In this document: positions 52,858 to 61,178 of the stretch, piece by piece
How positions within the stretch are numbered: the first letter of the stretch is position 1
Layout of the letters: each line of letters opens with the position of its first letter
Notes under the pieces: generated by a model
Told to the model about the DNA's origin: nothing
Databases searched by the model: none
What the model saw: the letters and a program-made list of their open reading frames with translations, nothing else
Translations under genes and position numbers: made by a program
Assembly: GCF_014836675.1 (NCBI RefSeq)
Contig: NZ_JACSQK010000008.1
Location: 62,001-126,000, forward strand
Length of the DNA: 64,000 nucleotides
Direction of reading: 5' to 3'
Source: Comamonas avium
GTDB lineage: Bacteria > Pseudomonadota > Gammaproteobacteria > Burkholderiales > Burkholderiaceae_C

Positions 52858-53390
52858 ACCCCCGCCGCCGTTTTTTAACGTTGTCGGCAGCGCTGCCGTT
52901 GTGCGCAAGCGCGCTGGCTAATCCCAAAATTTCAGTCCACAAGGAGCCCGCCATGTCCCCTGCAAACTTCATGCTTGCACCCATCAATCCTGCAGGCGCT
53001 GCCATACCCGGTATCTCTTCGGCCATGGTGGTAGAGCGTGGCCGCTTGATGTTCCTGTCCGGCCATGTACCGGTGGATGAGAACGGCATCGTGCTTCGGG
53101 CAGGCCTTGAAGCCCAGCTGGATCAAGTCTTCAAGAATCTGAATGTAACGCTGCAAGCGGCTGGCGCCACGCCAGGCCATCTGGCCCGCATCACCATTTA
53201 TGTGCGCGATTTGCAGTCGAACCAATTGCCGGCTATCCGCCGTGCCCGCGACCGTTTCATTGACCTGGCGCAGCCACCTGCCAGTGCACTGATTGGAGTG
53301 GCGCAGCTGTTTCACCCTGACGTCCTGGTCGAGGTAGATGCAGTGGCCGTACTGCCGCCAGGCGCCCCCCAGTTTCCCTTGTCCAACTGA
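52854..53390 (+). CDS. RidA-family protein with N-terminal Tat-type signal and an internal second start
   Basis: 178 aa from the ATG at 52854, which overlaps the MFS stop. Residues 1-22 (MNPRRRFLTLSAALPLCASA) look like a twin-arginine signal, unusual for RidA enzymes, which are cytoplasmic imine deaminases. A second in-frame ATG at 52953 (residue 34) has an ideal AAGGAG site 6 bases upstream and would give a 145-aa cytoplasmic form. The RidA fold is clear (MFLSGHVPVDENG; ITIYVRDLQ; VEVDAVAV), but where RidA has its substrate-binding Arg in PARSxV this protein reads PASALIGVA. It may therefore not deaminate enamines/imines. Confidence 0.78.
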   Translation: MNPRRRFLTLSAALPLCASALANPKISVHKEPAMSPANFMLAPINPAGAAIPGISSAMVVERGRLMFLSGHVPVDENGIVLRAGLEAQLDQVFKNLNVTLQAAGATPGHLARITIYVRDLQSNQLPAIRRARDRFIDLAQPPASALIGVAQLFHPDVLVEVDAVAVLPPGAPQFPLSN

Positions 53391-53415
53391 ACCCATTGAA
53401 AGAGGAGATTCATCC

Positions 53416-54084
53416 ATGACACGTTTTCACCGTATCGCACTGACTGCCGCACTTGCAGTGGCAACAGGCAGCGCTGTTTTAGCCCAATCCTTCACTTCCA
53501 GCCAGGAAAGTTCAGACATGACTTCGCATTCGACCAACGTTACAACCGATCTTTCTTATTCAGTTCCCGGCACGCACGCACAGGCATCCCAGCGCACCGT
53601 GTCTGTCGATGGACAGGCCGCGAAGCTGCTGCGTTATGAACGTCGCGATGGCCGCAATGCCGGGTTGGAGGGTGAGCACTTCAGCGCCGTGGTGGCGGCT
53701 GATGGCACGCTGAAAGGCTTTGCAAACATTTCTTTAGATCTGGCAGGCAAACCGCTGCCAACGCGCCAGCGCAGTGAGCAGATTGCACGCGAATTTCTGC
53801 AACAAACCGCTCCAGATTTGCTGCCACGCATGAAAATCAGCTGGATTGACCCGCACGATGAGCCCATCCTTGTGCAGCGCGATGGCAAGAGCGAAACCAT
53901 TGTTCTAACGGGTATGAAAGTCAAGGCCCGGAACCTGGCCGATGGGCGCTGGTTCTGGGTCATTGTTGGCAGCGATGAAAAGCCGATGGTTTTTGAGCGC
54001 GACATCGTCTGGGTCACCTTTCCTGGGCATCGCAAGACCGAAAAGTGGCTGCACGATAGCTGGCTCAAGACACAAGCGGGCTGA
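53416..54084 (+). CDS. Exported protein of unknown function, last gene of the MFS operon
   Basis: 222 aa from the ATG at 53416, with AGGAG 8 bases upstream and 25 bp after the RidA-like stop. Signal peptide of about 25 residues (MTRFHRIALTAALAVATGSA, then VLAQS). A Ser/Thr-rich linker and an alpha/beta domain follow, with PTRQRSEQIAREFLQQTAPDLL and RWFWVIVGSDEKPMVFERD segments that recall PepSY-like folds, but I cannot assign a family. Its position suggests a periplasmic role in the same detoxification or export process. Confidence 0.7.
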   Translation: MTRFHRIALTAALAVATGSAVLAQSFTSSQESSDMTSHSTNVTTDLSYSVPGTHAQASQRTVSVDGQAAKLLRYERRDGRNAGLEGEHFSAVVAADGTLKGFANISLDLAGKPLPTRQRSEQIAREFLQQTAPDLLPRMKISWIDPHDEPILVQRDGKSETIVLTGMKVKARNLADGRWFWVIVGSDEKPMVFERDIVWVTFPGHRKTEKWLHDSWLKTQAG

Positions 54085-54519
54085 AGCGGCAGCCGATTGG
54101 CACCCCGGCACTGAACGCGACAAGGCACAGAGAAAAAACGGTGGACAGCCAAGGTGCTCTGAGCGCTAGAAGACGGGGGCCGCGGCATAGGCACATGGCG
54201 CGAACCAGATCCGCTGCTATTTTCTGCCCTTAGCCCTTCCTCTGGCTGGCTTGGCCCGAGTCGACACCCAGCGCTGCGCACCCTTCGTTCTCTATGGAAC
54301 GCGCAACGTTGGGCTATGATCTCCAAGCGAGCCCCAGACGCGCCTTAGCAAGCCTTAGTGGCTTGCTTTTTCATGGCTCTGCGTGGCTCCAGCCCGCAAT
54401 GCCGCGCTCCCATGCAGCAGCCCCAAACAGAGCTAACCTATTGCCCCATCAGCGGTTTCAGACCTTGTGTGATTGCCACGCAAGACTTGAAAGCGGCCGT
54501 ATTTTAAAAGTGTGAATAC
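54085..54519. other. 435-bp intergenic region with one terminator
   Basis: Apart from the hairpin at 54347-54371 I see no supported gene. A + frame of ~70 codons at 54294-54515 has no ribosome site and crosses the hairpin. Confidence 0.5.
54347..54371 (+). terminator. Intrinsic terminator
   Basis: The 8-bp stem AGCAAGCC-TTAGT-GGCTTGCT runs straight into TTTT. It lies 260 bp after the last gene of the MFS operon and before the AEC transporter. Confidence 0.75.
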
Positions 54520-55467
54520 ATGGAGTCCCCTGCGCTGACCGCCTTGATGCCTGTGGTGTTGTTGATTGTTCTGGGTTTCATCGCCGCAAAAGTCGATTGG
54601 ATTCGGGCCTCTGCAGTCAAAGATCTGTCCAATCTGGTGTTTTATGTGCTGACCCCGGCGCTGCTGTTTCGCACCATGTCCACCGTCAAGGTGGGCGATC
54701 TGGATTTCAGCCCCATCGTGCTGTACTTTCTGGCCGCTGGCATCATCTTTGCCGGCACCATGCTGGTCTTTGGCTTCAACACGCTGGCCGCCGCCCGTGC
54801 CTTGGGGCACACCTTCAGCAACAACGTGATGATCGGTATTCCGCTGATCGGTCTGGCCTTTGGACAGGAAGGGCTGGTCACCTTGTTCACGCTGATCTCG
54901 GTGCACGCACTGGTGCTGCTGGGCTGCGGCACCGTGGTGTTTGAGCTGGCACAGGCAAGGCAGTTGAGCACTCAAGGTCAGCCCCAGGGGCTGGCGCGCA
55001 CCCTGGCTCAAGCCATTAAGAACAGCGTGATTCACCCCGTGCCGTTGCCCATCATTGTCGGTCTGCTTTTCGCCCAGACCGGGTGGAGCATTCCCGGCGT
55101 GATCGACAAACCCATGCAGTTGCTGGGCCAAGCCTTGGGGCCGATTGCGTTGATGCTGGTGGGGGTTACGCTGGCATACAGCAAGCTGGGCAGCCTGATC
55201 AAACCGGCCGTACGCATTGCCCTGGTCAAAACCATGGTGCACCCCGTCTTGTTCATCACCGTGGCCTGGCTGTTTGGCCTGCGCGGTGTGCCCATGGCCA
55301 CCATGGCGCTGGCGGCTGCATTACCGACAGGCGCGAATGTCTACATGTTCACCCAGCGCTACGGTGTGGGGCAGGAGGAGGTGACAGCCAGCATCGCTAT
55401 TTCTACCGGTATTTGTTTGCTGACACTGCCCATCGTATTGCTGCTGCTGGAAAAAATTGGATATTGA
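54520..55467 (+). CDS. AEC (auxin efflux carrier) family transporter
   Basis: A 315-aa membrane protein with about ten helices in two five-helix halves. Typical segments are KDLSNLVFYVLTPALLFRTM (near 30), NNVMIGIPLIGLAFGQ (near 104) and the C-terminal LPTGANVYMFTQRYGVGQ (near 268). Bacterial members move dicarboxylates, auxin-like compounds or amino acids; MdcF-type malonate carriers belong here, but there is no mdc gene nearby. Start ATG without a strong ribosome site. Confidence 0.88.
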   Translation: MESPALTALMPVVLLIVLGFIAAKVDWIRASAVKDLSNLVFYVLTPALLFRTMSTVKVGDLDFSPIVLYFLAAGIIFAGTMLVFGFNTLAAARALGHTFSNNVMIGIPLIGLAFGQEGLVTLFTLISVHALVLLGCGTVVFELAQARQLSTQGQPQGLARTLAQAIKNSVIHPVPLPIIVGLLFAQTGWSIPGVIDKPMQLLGQALGPIALMLVGVTLAYSKLGSLIKPAVRIALVKTMVHPVLFITVAWLFGLRGVPMATMALAAALPTGANVYMFTQRYGVGQEEVTASIAISTGICLLTLPIVLLLLEKIGY

Positions 55468-55490
55468 AGTCAATCCAAAATAATCATTAA

Positions 55491-55576
55491 AAGGAGCTGC
55501 CAACGCTTATAAGGCAATGGTTTCAGATACTTTTATATATGAAAACCTTGGTGCATAAGCCTTGGCAGCTATTTTA
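55491..55576. repeat. Structured intergenic repeat, copy 5
   Basis: AGCTGCCAACGCTTAT (55495-55510) pairs with ATAAGCCTTGGCAGCT (55555-55570), 15 of 16, around TTTCAGATACTTTTATATATGAAAA in the form of copies 1-2. It lies between the convergent AEC and pdxH genes. Confidence 0.75.
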
Positions 55577-55611
55577 TTTGCACTGCGCTTTCACGCCATG
55601 CAGCACCAGCC

Positions 55612-56259
55612 TTAAGGGGCAAGCCGTTCTCTGAGCCATTCGCGATGGTGCAGTTCATAGCGCAGGCGATCATGCAAACGGCTCTTTCGGCCTTGCCAGA
55701 ACTCCCAGCGATCGGGCACCAACCGGAAACCACCCCAATGCGCAGGGCGCGGCGGGTTCAATAAAAACTGCGCACCGTATTTGGCGGCGTTGGCCACCAG
55801 CACGCCGCGGCCACTGATCACTTGGCTTTGCGGACTGGCCCAGGCGCCAATGCGTGAATCCAGAGGGCGGCTGTGAAAGTAGGCATCACTTTCTTCGTCG
55901 CTCACGCGCTCGACACGGCCTTCAATGCGCACCACGCGCTCCAGCTCCACCCAGTGAAACTGCAGCGCGGCAAACGGATTGCCCGCCAGCTCTGTGCCTT
56001 TGCGGCTGCCGTAATTGGTGTACCAGACAATACCGCGCTCGTCGTAGCCCTTGATCAGCACAATCCGCGTGCTTGGGCGCAGATCGTTGCCTACGGTAGC
56101 CACGGTCATGGCATTGGGCTCGTTGACCTGGGCGTTGACGGCTTCTTGCAGCCATTGGTCAAACTGCAGCAGAGGGCTGCTGTGCGAGGCATCCTCGCTC
56201 AGTTCAGCGCGTTCATAGCTTTTGCGCAAATCGGAAATGTGGGCAGAAATTTGGCTCAT
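55612..56259 (-). CDS. pdxH: Pyridoxamine/pyridoxine 5'-phosphate oxidase
   Basis: 215 aa from the ATG at 56259; the long upstream open frame has no family similarity. FMN- and substrate-binding segments are visible: [22 protein letters not shown] split near 60-80, [15 protein letters not shown] near 84, [13 protein letters not shown] near 128 and the C-terminal [11 protein letters not shown] near 195. It makes pyridoxal 5'-phosphate from PNP or PMP. Confidence 0.95.
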   Translation of the reverse strand: MSQISAHISDLRKSYERAELSEDASHSSPLLQFDQWLQEAVNAQVNEPNAMTVATVGNDLRPSTRIVLIKGYDERGIVWYTNYGSRKGTELAGNPFAALQFHWVELERVVRIEGRVERVSDEESDAYFHSRPLDSRIGAWASPQSQVISGRGVLVANAAKYGAQFLLNPPRPAHWGGFRLVPDRWEFWQGRKSRLHDRLRYELHHREWLRERLAP

Positions 56260-56464
56260 AGCATCAATTGTGCACCCAGCCCAAGGCGGGCCTTCGTGCC
56301 TTTGCTGCAAGTTTCCTGAGTTTTCTGACGATGAGCAGATAAAAATACTTGCACATTTGTTAATAATGTTACATATATAGACGCCACACACATCCGTACA
56401 CCTGCAGCTGCCAGCCAGATCAGCGCGATCACTACCTAATGCTGCACCCATTGAGGAAGAGGCC

Positions 56465-56995
56465 ATGTCACAACCATCCGACGATGTTCAACCACCGCTG
56501 CTCACTCTGGTGTTCTCTGCCGCATTGATTGCTTTGACAGTGTCTTATTCGGTCGATGCAGAACCGCTGAACGGACCTGCAGCCGTGACGCTGGCGGCTG
56601 CCGCCCCTCAATTGGCTGCCTATGAGCCACCCACGCTGGCAGCTTCGGCCATCGTGCTCAATAAAGTGTCGTCCTACCGCGTGGAGCAGGGGCTGGTGAA
56701 GTTTTTCTTTGCACCTGGCCGCACTGAGCTGGTTTATGGCGCAGACGATGCACTCAAGGACATCGTCGTCTCGGTCCAGAGTGGCCAGCGCGTTCAGATC
56801 TCTGGCTTTCACGATGAAACCGGCGACCCTGTGCAAAACACAGAACTGGCAAAAAAACGTGCCATCGTTGTGCAAAAGCGTCTGATTGATCTGGGTGCGC
56901 CAGAGCAATCCATCGTGCTTAAAAAACCCGCTGTTGCCGTGATTTTGGGCAGCTACGCAGAAGCTCGGCGGGTTGAGGTCACTTTGGTTGAGTGA
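56465..56995 (+). CDS. OmpA-family C-terminal domain protein
   Basis: 176 aa; ATG at 56465 with GAGGAAGAGG just upstream. An N-terminal hydrophobic segment (about 12-32) probably anchors it in the inner membrane. After an Ala/Pro-rich linker, residues ~75-175 form a short OmpA-like domain ([56 protein letters not shown]), the peptidoglycan-binding fold. The position of the usual Asp-Arg pair reads NTELAKKRA, consistent with a working domain. Confidence 0.8.
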   Translation: MSQPSDDVQPPLLTLVFSAALIALTVSYSVDAEPLNGPAAVTLAAAAPQLAAYEPPTLAASAIVLNKVSSYRVEQGLVKFFFAPGRTELVYGADDALKDIVVSVQSGQRVQISGFHDETGDPVQNTELAKKRAIVVQKRLIDLGAPEQSIVLKKPAVAVILGSYAEARRVEVTLVE

Positions 56996-57087
56996 TTGAT
57001 AGCGCCAAGGCAGCCGCGCTCAACAGCAGGGTTGTCTGTGGTTGAGCCACTGAGTACGCTCACACATGAGCAGCAATTTGGCACAAA

Positions 57088-57115
57088 AAAAATGGCACCG
57101 TGAGATGCCATTTTT
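57088..57115. terminator. Bidirectional intrinsic terminator
   Basis: A 10-bp stem AAAAATGGCA/TGCCATTTTT with an 8-base loop has A-run and T-run flanks, between the convergent OmpA-domain and gloA genes. Confidence 0.85.
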
Positions 57116-57136
57116 ATACTTATCGCAGCCCGTAGA

Positions 57137-57577
57137 TCAGGCAGCGCGCAGGGGATCAACAGACGCCGCATCACCGTGCTGGTGAGCGCGAGAATTTTCC
57201 TGAATTAACTCAATCTTGTAGCCGTCAGGGTCGGTCACAAAAGCAATCACCGTAGAGCCACCCTTAACAGGGCCAGCTTCACGGGTCACATTGCCACCGG
57301 CAGCCTTGATCTTGTCGCAAGCGGCATAGGCATCTGGCACGCCCAGCGCGATATGTCCATAGGCGGTGCCCATGTCATAGCTTTCGGTGCCCCAGTTGTA
57401 AGTCAGCTCAATCTCTGCCTGAGCAGGATTGCCGCCTTCAAAGCCCAAGAAGGCCAACGAATACTTGTATTCGGCGTTTTCTGAGGTACGCAGCAACTGC
57501 ATGCCCAGAACTTGGGTATAAAAATCAATCGAGCGCTGAAGATTGCCAACGCGCAGCATCGTGTGTAGAAATCGCAT
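57137..57577 (-). CDS. gloA: Lactoylglutathione lyase (glyoxalase I)
   Basis: 146 aa from the ATG at 57577; the frame is open 17 codons upstream, but family members begin with [12 protein letters not shown]. Metal ligands are His5, the Glu in [10 protein letters not shown] (near 57), His in [10 protein letters not shown] (near 75) and Glu in GYKIELIQ (near 123). It converts the methylglyoxal-glutathione hemithioacetal to S-lactoylglutathione. Confidence 0.94.
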   Translation of the reverse strand: MRFLHTMLRVGNLQRSIDFYTQVLGMQLLRTSENAEYKYSLAFLGFEGGNPAQAEIELTYNWGTESYDMGTAYGHIALGVPDAYAACDKIKAAGGNVTREAGPVKGGSTVIAFVTDPDGYKIELIQENSRAHQHGDAASVDPLRAA

Positions 57578-57917
57578 GCGCTTATTGTGCATAAAAGCCA
57601 TCAAGTTCGCACAAACAGGCAAATCCATGCCAAGTGACTGCTAGATAGCCTTCAACCTAAAAGCAGGCTGCATGCGGGAATCAGGGGCATGACGGTGACT
57701 TGTTTCATCTCCTGTGGCGGATGAACCCAACGATAGTGAAGGGGAGAGCATTGAGATGGCATTGGCCAGAGACTTGCTCACCACTTTTAAAAAAACCCCT
57801 CATCGAGAGATAGAGGGGCTTGTTAAAGTCTTTTAAAACTTCACTGTCTTTATTTAACTTTAGAAATATTTACAATCCGCTACTGAATATTTCTGTATCA
57901 ATGATCGGAATTTCGTA
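57578..57917. other. 340-bp boundary region with a terminator
   Basis: No gene seen. The stem CCCCTC/GAGGGG (57796-57801, 57813-57818) on the minus strand is followed by TTTTTTT and ends the transcript of the unknown pair downstream. Base composition becomes clearly AT-richer from about 57780 on, marking the start of accessory DNA. Confidence 0.55.
57795..57818 (-). terminator. Intrinsic terminator of the unknown two-gene cassette
   Basis: A 6-bp stem with an 11-base loop followed on the minus strand by seven T residues, 100 bp after the stop of the 121-aa gene. Confidence 0.6.
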
Positions 57918-58283
57918 TTAGGGCAAAGTGCCAGTTAAATTCCAAATTGTTCCAGAGTCAAGACTTTGATTGAGCACTGAAATCACCCCTTTTTTAATCC
58001 CAGGAAGATGTGAATCGTCAGCAGTAATTAAAACTGTTGGCGCTATCAATGCAGCTGCAGCGGTTGCAGTTCCTATTTGAACTTGTAAATTGACACTACC
58101 GTTCGCGGTTTTACCTTGAAGATCAAGTCTAGCTGAGCCTGAAGTATGTAGTGTTCCAGCTCCCCTTCCAAGATCTGCGACCTCAATCTTCGCAATTACA
58201 TCTTGGCAATCGCCACGTTCTTTCATAGTTAAAGTTGCTAATCCACGAATAGGGTTTTGGGAGTCAGTTTTTGTTAGAGGCAT
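57918..58283 (-). CDS. Unknown 121-aa protein, second gene of an AT-rich cassette
   Basis: 121 aa from the ATG at 58283 (GAGTG 8 bases upstream; a GTG three codons earlier is possible). The sequence alternates short hydrophobic strands (GLATLTMKE; VIAKIEVADL; SARLDLQG; SVNLQVQIG) and suggests an all-beta sandwich, with a helix-like Ala run (TATAAAALIAPTVLI). No signal peptide, no membrane helix, one Cys. AT-rich codons set it apart from the flanking core genes. It begins 26 bp after the larger gene and shares its transcript. I do not recognise a family; pairing of a small beta protein with a larger helical one is a pattern seen in two-part toxins. Confidence 0.6.
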   Translation of the reverse strand: MPLTKTDSQNPIRGLATLTMKERGDCQDVIAKIEVADLGRGAGTLHTSGSARLDLQGKTANGSVNLQVQIGTATAAAALIAPTVLITADDSHLPGIKKGVISVLNQSLDSGTIWNLTGTLP

Positions 58284-58309
58284 TTTAAACACTCAAAATA
58301 AATTTATAA

Positions 58310-59284
58310 TTAAGATTTTTGTGGATCAGCATGAATTGCTTGCATATTCATCAAGGCATTCACTTCAGAGGCCTGTTTTCCGGTCAATGTCTGAATGGCA
58401 CTATTAATCGTTTGCATATCTGTAGCAACCAAATTCGAATTCATTGTTGTATCCATATCATAATAATTCATGTTGAATTTGAATTTTGAAACTGAAGACT
58501 TGCCTACGGATACTTTCCAGCTTGATTGGTCAATATGCAAAAAGAAGGTACGAATTTTTGCAACATACATTGCAGGCGGTTGCCCTTCACCACCTGTACC
58601 AGCTACTGTTGCAAAGTAATAATAGGTTAAAAAATGATCAAGAGTTGCATCTTCTGAATTAAATGAGACCTGCATTGTCCCCAACTTAGCAACGACTTTG
58701 GTTAAAATGCTATCTAATTCTGTTAAGGCGGCTTTAGGAAAAGAAAATCCAGAAAATAGTTCACCCAAAAAACTTAGATGTAGTTCGGCGCTCGTTACTT
58801 CCTTGCTGTAAGACTGAGCTGTAATTTGACTTACTGGCAAATAGCCTGCAAGTGCCTTGACAGAACCACCTGTGATCACATAATTGCGCCATTTCGCCAT
58901 CGCTCTTGCGAAATCTGATGCATCCTTTGGTTTAGAAATATCGTAAGGAGCAGGGTGTTCGTTGTATACACAATAGGCTGTAAGAAGTGAGATATATGAG
59001 TCAAGGGTTTGTATTTGACCAAGCATCTGATACATGCCTGTATCAGGAGCTGGCGGGACAGTTGCAATCGAGGTTGTTCCAGGAACCTCGACAGCACTGT
59101 TTAAAATATTATTCAAACTTGTTGTATCCGGTGTTCCGGCTGGGGCATCAGACGCTGAAAGTAATGGTAAACGACGATGCAGTAGGTTCGCACATGCATT
59201 TTGTTGGGTAACTTCTAAATAATGCGCTAACTGCGCAGTAGATTGGGAAAGAATTTTCTTCTCGGCCGATGTAATTGAATACAT
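58310..59284 (-). CDS. Unknown 324-aa protein, first gene of an AT-rich cassette
   Basis: A 324-aa protein without signal peptide or clear transmembrane helix. The N-terminal part is helical (MYSITSAEKKILSQSTAQLA), followed by a Pro/Thr-rich linker (about 45-82). A compact domain comes next, with YISLLTAYCVYNEHPAPYD near 97, WRNYVITGGSVKALAGYLP near 132, FLTYYYFATVAGTGGEG near 220, FFLHIDQSSWKVSVGKSS near 245 and a helical tail. AT content is well above the core genome. I have a faint impression of virulence-factor or insecticidal-type proteins but cannot name a family. It precedes the 121-aa gene with a 26-bp gap and sits between the core genome and the ICE. Confidence 0.6.
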   Translation of the reverse strand: MYSITSAEKKILSQSTAQLAHYLEVTQQNACANLLHRRLPLLSASDAPAGTPDTTSLNNILNSAVEVPGTTSIATVPPAPDTGMYQMLGQIQTLDSYISLLTAYCVYNEHPAPYDISKPKDASDFARAMAKWRNYVITGGSVKALAGYLPVSQITAQSYSKEVTSAELHLSFLGELFSGFSFPKAALTELDSILTKVVAKLGTMQVSFNSEDATLDHFLTYYYFATVAGTGGEGQPPAMYVAKIRTFFLHIDQSSWKVSVGKSSVSKFKFNMNYYDMDTTMNSNLVATDMQTINSAIQTLTGKQASEVNALMNMQAIHADPQKS

Positions 59285-59541
59285 TTGTAGTTCCTACTTT
59301 AAAAGTTTCAGAATATTAGGCTTCTTTAAATATATAAAGACCTAACGCATGAAAATTTAAATGCTGGTTTATTTCTTGGGAATCACTGAAACTTGGTATT
59401 TTTATAAATATTTTCAAATGGCAGTTACATTGATCCGAATCGGTTTACTTTTTAATAAATCTGTGATAGGGGTTGGTTGTGCATGAAAAATAGTCAACAA
59501 TTTATAGTACATGTTCACCAACGCTGTTTGACTCTAGAAGC

Positions 59542-59890
59542 TGTTGATTTCCACCCAGAAGTGCCCCCCATTAGCCCCGGGTTTTTCCATCTCAATCTAA
59601 TCCACGCATTAACCCTAGCCTGCTGCTTTCTTGTGCAGCAGGAGACTAGGAGTGGTTGACGTGGCTACTTTTAGTGTCATCAGACGCTGGGCTCTACGTG
59701 AGCACCTGTCATCCGAGAGATCGCTCGCAGAACCGGGCTTTCTGGCAATAGCATTCGCAAGTATTTGCGCTCCGATGTTGTGCAACCTCAACTTGCGCAG
59801 CGCACCAAGCTACAAGTGGCTCACTTCAAGCTCAGCCACAGCGGAGCCTTCTATCTGAGGGCCCAACCCGCAACTAATTCGCATTCTTAA
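59542..59890 (+). mobile_element. Remnant of an IS21-family insertion sequence (left end and start of istA)
   Basis: From TGTTGATTTCCACCCAGAAG (59542) through a ~110-bp leader into the first ~80 codons of an istA-like gene. Everything after (the DDE core of IstA, istB and the right end) is missing. It lies between the unknown cassette and the ICE and records an earlier insertion and deletion. Confidence 0.6.
59652..59890 (+). pseudogene. istA fragment, frameshifted and truncated
   Basis: The GTG at 59652 opens VDVATFSVIRRWALREHLS, a typical IstA N-terminus. At about 59710 the match continues in another frame: IREIARRTGLSGNSIRKYLR (from 59711) followed by SDVVQPQLAQRTK, the IstA HTH region. 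The frame shift is equal to one lost base. The second frame ends with TAA at 59888-59890. No catalytic residues are left. Confidence 0.75.
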
Positions 59891-60091
59891 TCCACGACCT
59901 AATCCAATCGTTGGTGAATCTGGCTTGGTTTTAGTATGTCCAGAAGCGCTAGAGATCATGTTTGAAGGTGATTAACCGTTCGAGGCATTGCACATAGAGT
60001 GCAAAACGTGCGTCAACGTGTAGTCGTCGCAACAAGTGTTAGGAAGTGCTTATAAACAAGGCCTTAGCGGCCAATTTTTTGAGTTTTAGAA

Positions 60092-60108
60092 AATATACAA
60101 TGTATATT
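60092..60108. promoter_or_regulatory. Perfect palindrome AATATACA-A-TGTATATT upstream of the ICE parA
   Basis: Eight-base arms around a single A, 157 bp before the ParA start and just before TTTGACA (60110-60116), which could be a -35 hexamer. It looks like an operator for an ICE regulator or part of the element's control region. The surrounding 59891-60265 stretch has no other supported feature. Confidence 0.5.
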
Positions 60109-60265
60109 CTTTGACACTTAGAAGTAAGGTCGATGAGTGAAGCAAGTTGTTGAAAAGACAACTTATTTGGCTTCCTCTTGAAGGGTTTTGTAGCTTTTTT
60201 TCGCTAGACAAATATCTAATTCTTTGTGATCTCGTTGTTTGGTTCAACCATTCAACGAGGTCAAA

Positions 60266-61165
60266 ATGTTCACTATTTCTGTTGTTTCCACCAAGGGTGG
60301 AGTAGGTAAGACAACACTCGCAGCCAACTTGGGCGGATTGCTGCGAGACATTGGTTTAAGAGCTCTGCTCATCGACGCAGACGTACAACCATCGCTCACT
60401 CGTTACTACCATTTAGAGCACGAGGCTCCACAAGGCCTCACCCAGCTCGTCCGCTCTGGCGTTCTTTCCGAAGAATGCATTTCTCATTGCCAATTGCCTC
60501 CGGCAACATTTGAGGCCAAGGCAGACAAGGTTCCACAGTCTCCAGGTGGCGTCCTTCACTTGGTCAAATCCGATACACGTGACGGCAAGCTGCAAGACTG
60601 GATGAGTGGCCGCATGGGCTTAGATATGCTTATGCGCTTGAACATGCCTCTCAGGCACCCTAGTGTGACTAGCGCTTATGACGTGGTCATCATTGACACA
60701 CAGGGTGCAATTGGCCACCTTCAGGATGCTGCTGTAAACGCAGCAGACCAGTTGCTGGTCCCAGTGTCCCCCGACATAGTTTCAGCACGCGAATTCTTGG
60801 ATGGCACGATCTCATTGTTGGATCGCCATGAGTGTGCAGCTAACGTGGGTTTGAAGATGCCACCCATGAAAGCGGTAATGACACGCACTGAGAAGACCAA
60901 GGATTGCTCCCTGATCTCTGATCTCATCCGCGAACAGTTCATCACCATGCGTGGTCGGGTGAGCATGTTGGAAACCGTGGTTCCTGCAGCGGTTGCTTAC
61001 CGCAAGGCAGCCACCTCACAGGTTCCGGTTCACTGGATTGACCCCATCAAGCAGTCAGATGTAATGCACAAGCTCATGTGGGAGTTCATTCCCAGCGTGG
61101 CTGGTATGTGCGCGTCCAACCACCCCGAATTCATCGATTTGACCGCACCACACGACAGCCAGTGA
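60266..61165 (+). CDS. ParA-family ATPase of an integrative conjugative element
   Basis: 299 aa from the ATG at 60266 (GAGG 6-9 bases upstream). Deviant Walker A STKGGVGKTTLAANLGGLL (near 8-26), Walker A' IDADVQPSLTRYY near 37 and Walker B DVVIIDTQGA near 139. The start ISVVSTKGGVGKTT with GLTQLVRSG is the form found at the end of PFGI-1/ICEclc-type elements. It probably helps to maintain or partition the excised circle with the ParB-like protein encoded next. Confidence 0.88.
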   Translation: MFTISVVSTKGGVGKTTLAANLGGLLRDIGLRALLIDADVQPSLTRYYHLEHEAPQGLTQLVRSGVLSEECISHCQLPPATFEAKADKVPQSPGGVLHLVKSDTRDGKLQDWMSGRMGLDMLMRLNMPLRHPSVTSAYDVVIIDTQGAIGHLQDAAVNAADQLLVPVSPDIVSAREFLDGTISLLDRHECAANVGLKMPPMKAVMTRTEKTKDCSLISDLIREQFITMRGRVSMLETVVPAAVAYRKAATSQVPVHWIDPIKQSDVMHKLMWEFIPSVAGMCASNHPEFIDLTAPHDSQ

Positions 61166-61178
61166 TCGTGAGGTACGT

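Noticed and set aside
59477-59659. 60-codon frame before the istA remnant
   Set aside because: It runs through the IS21 left-end leader and is not a gene of its own.
57578-60265. tRNA gene or tRNA 3' end as ICE attachment site
   Set aside because: No cloverleaf, TTCGA-type T-loop with CCA end or matching direct repeat could be recognised.
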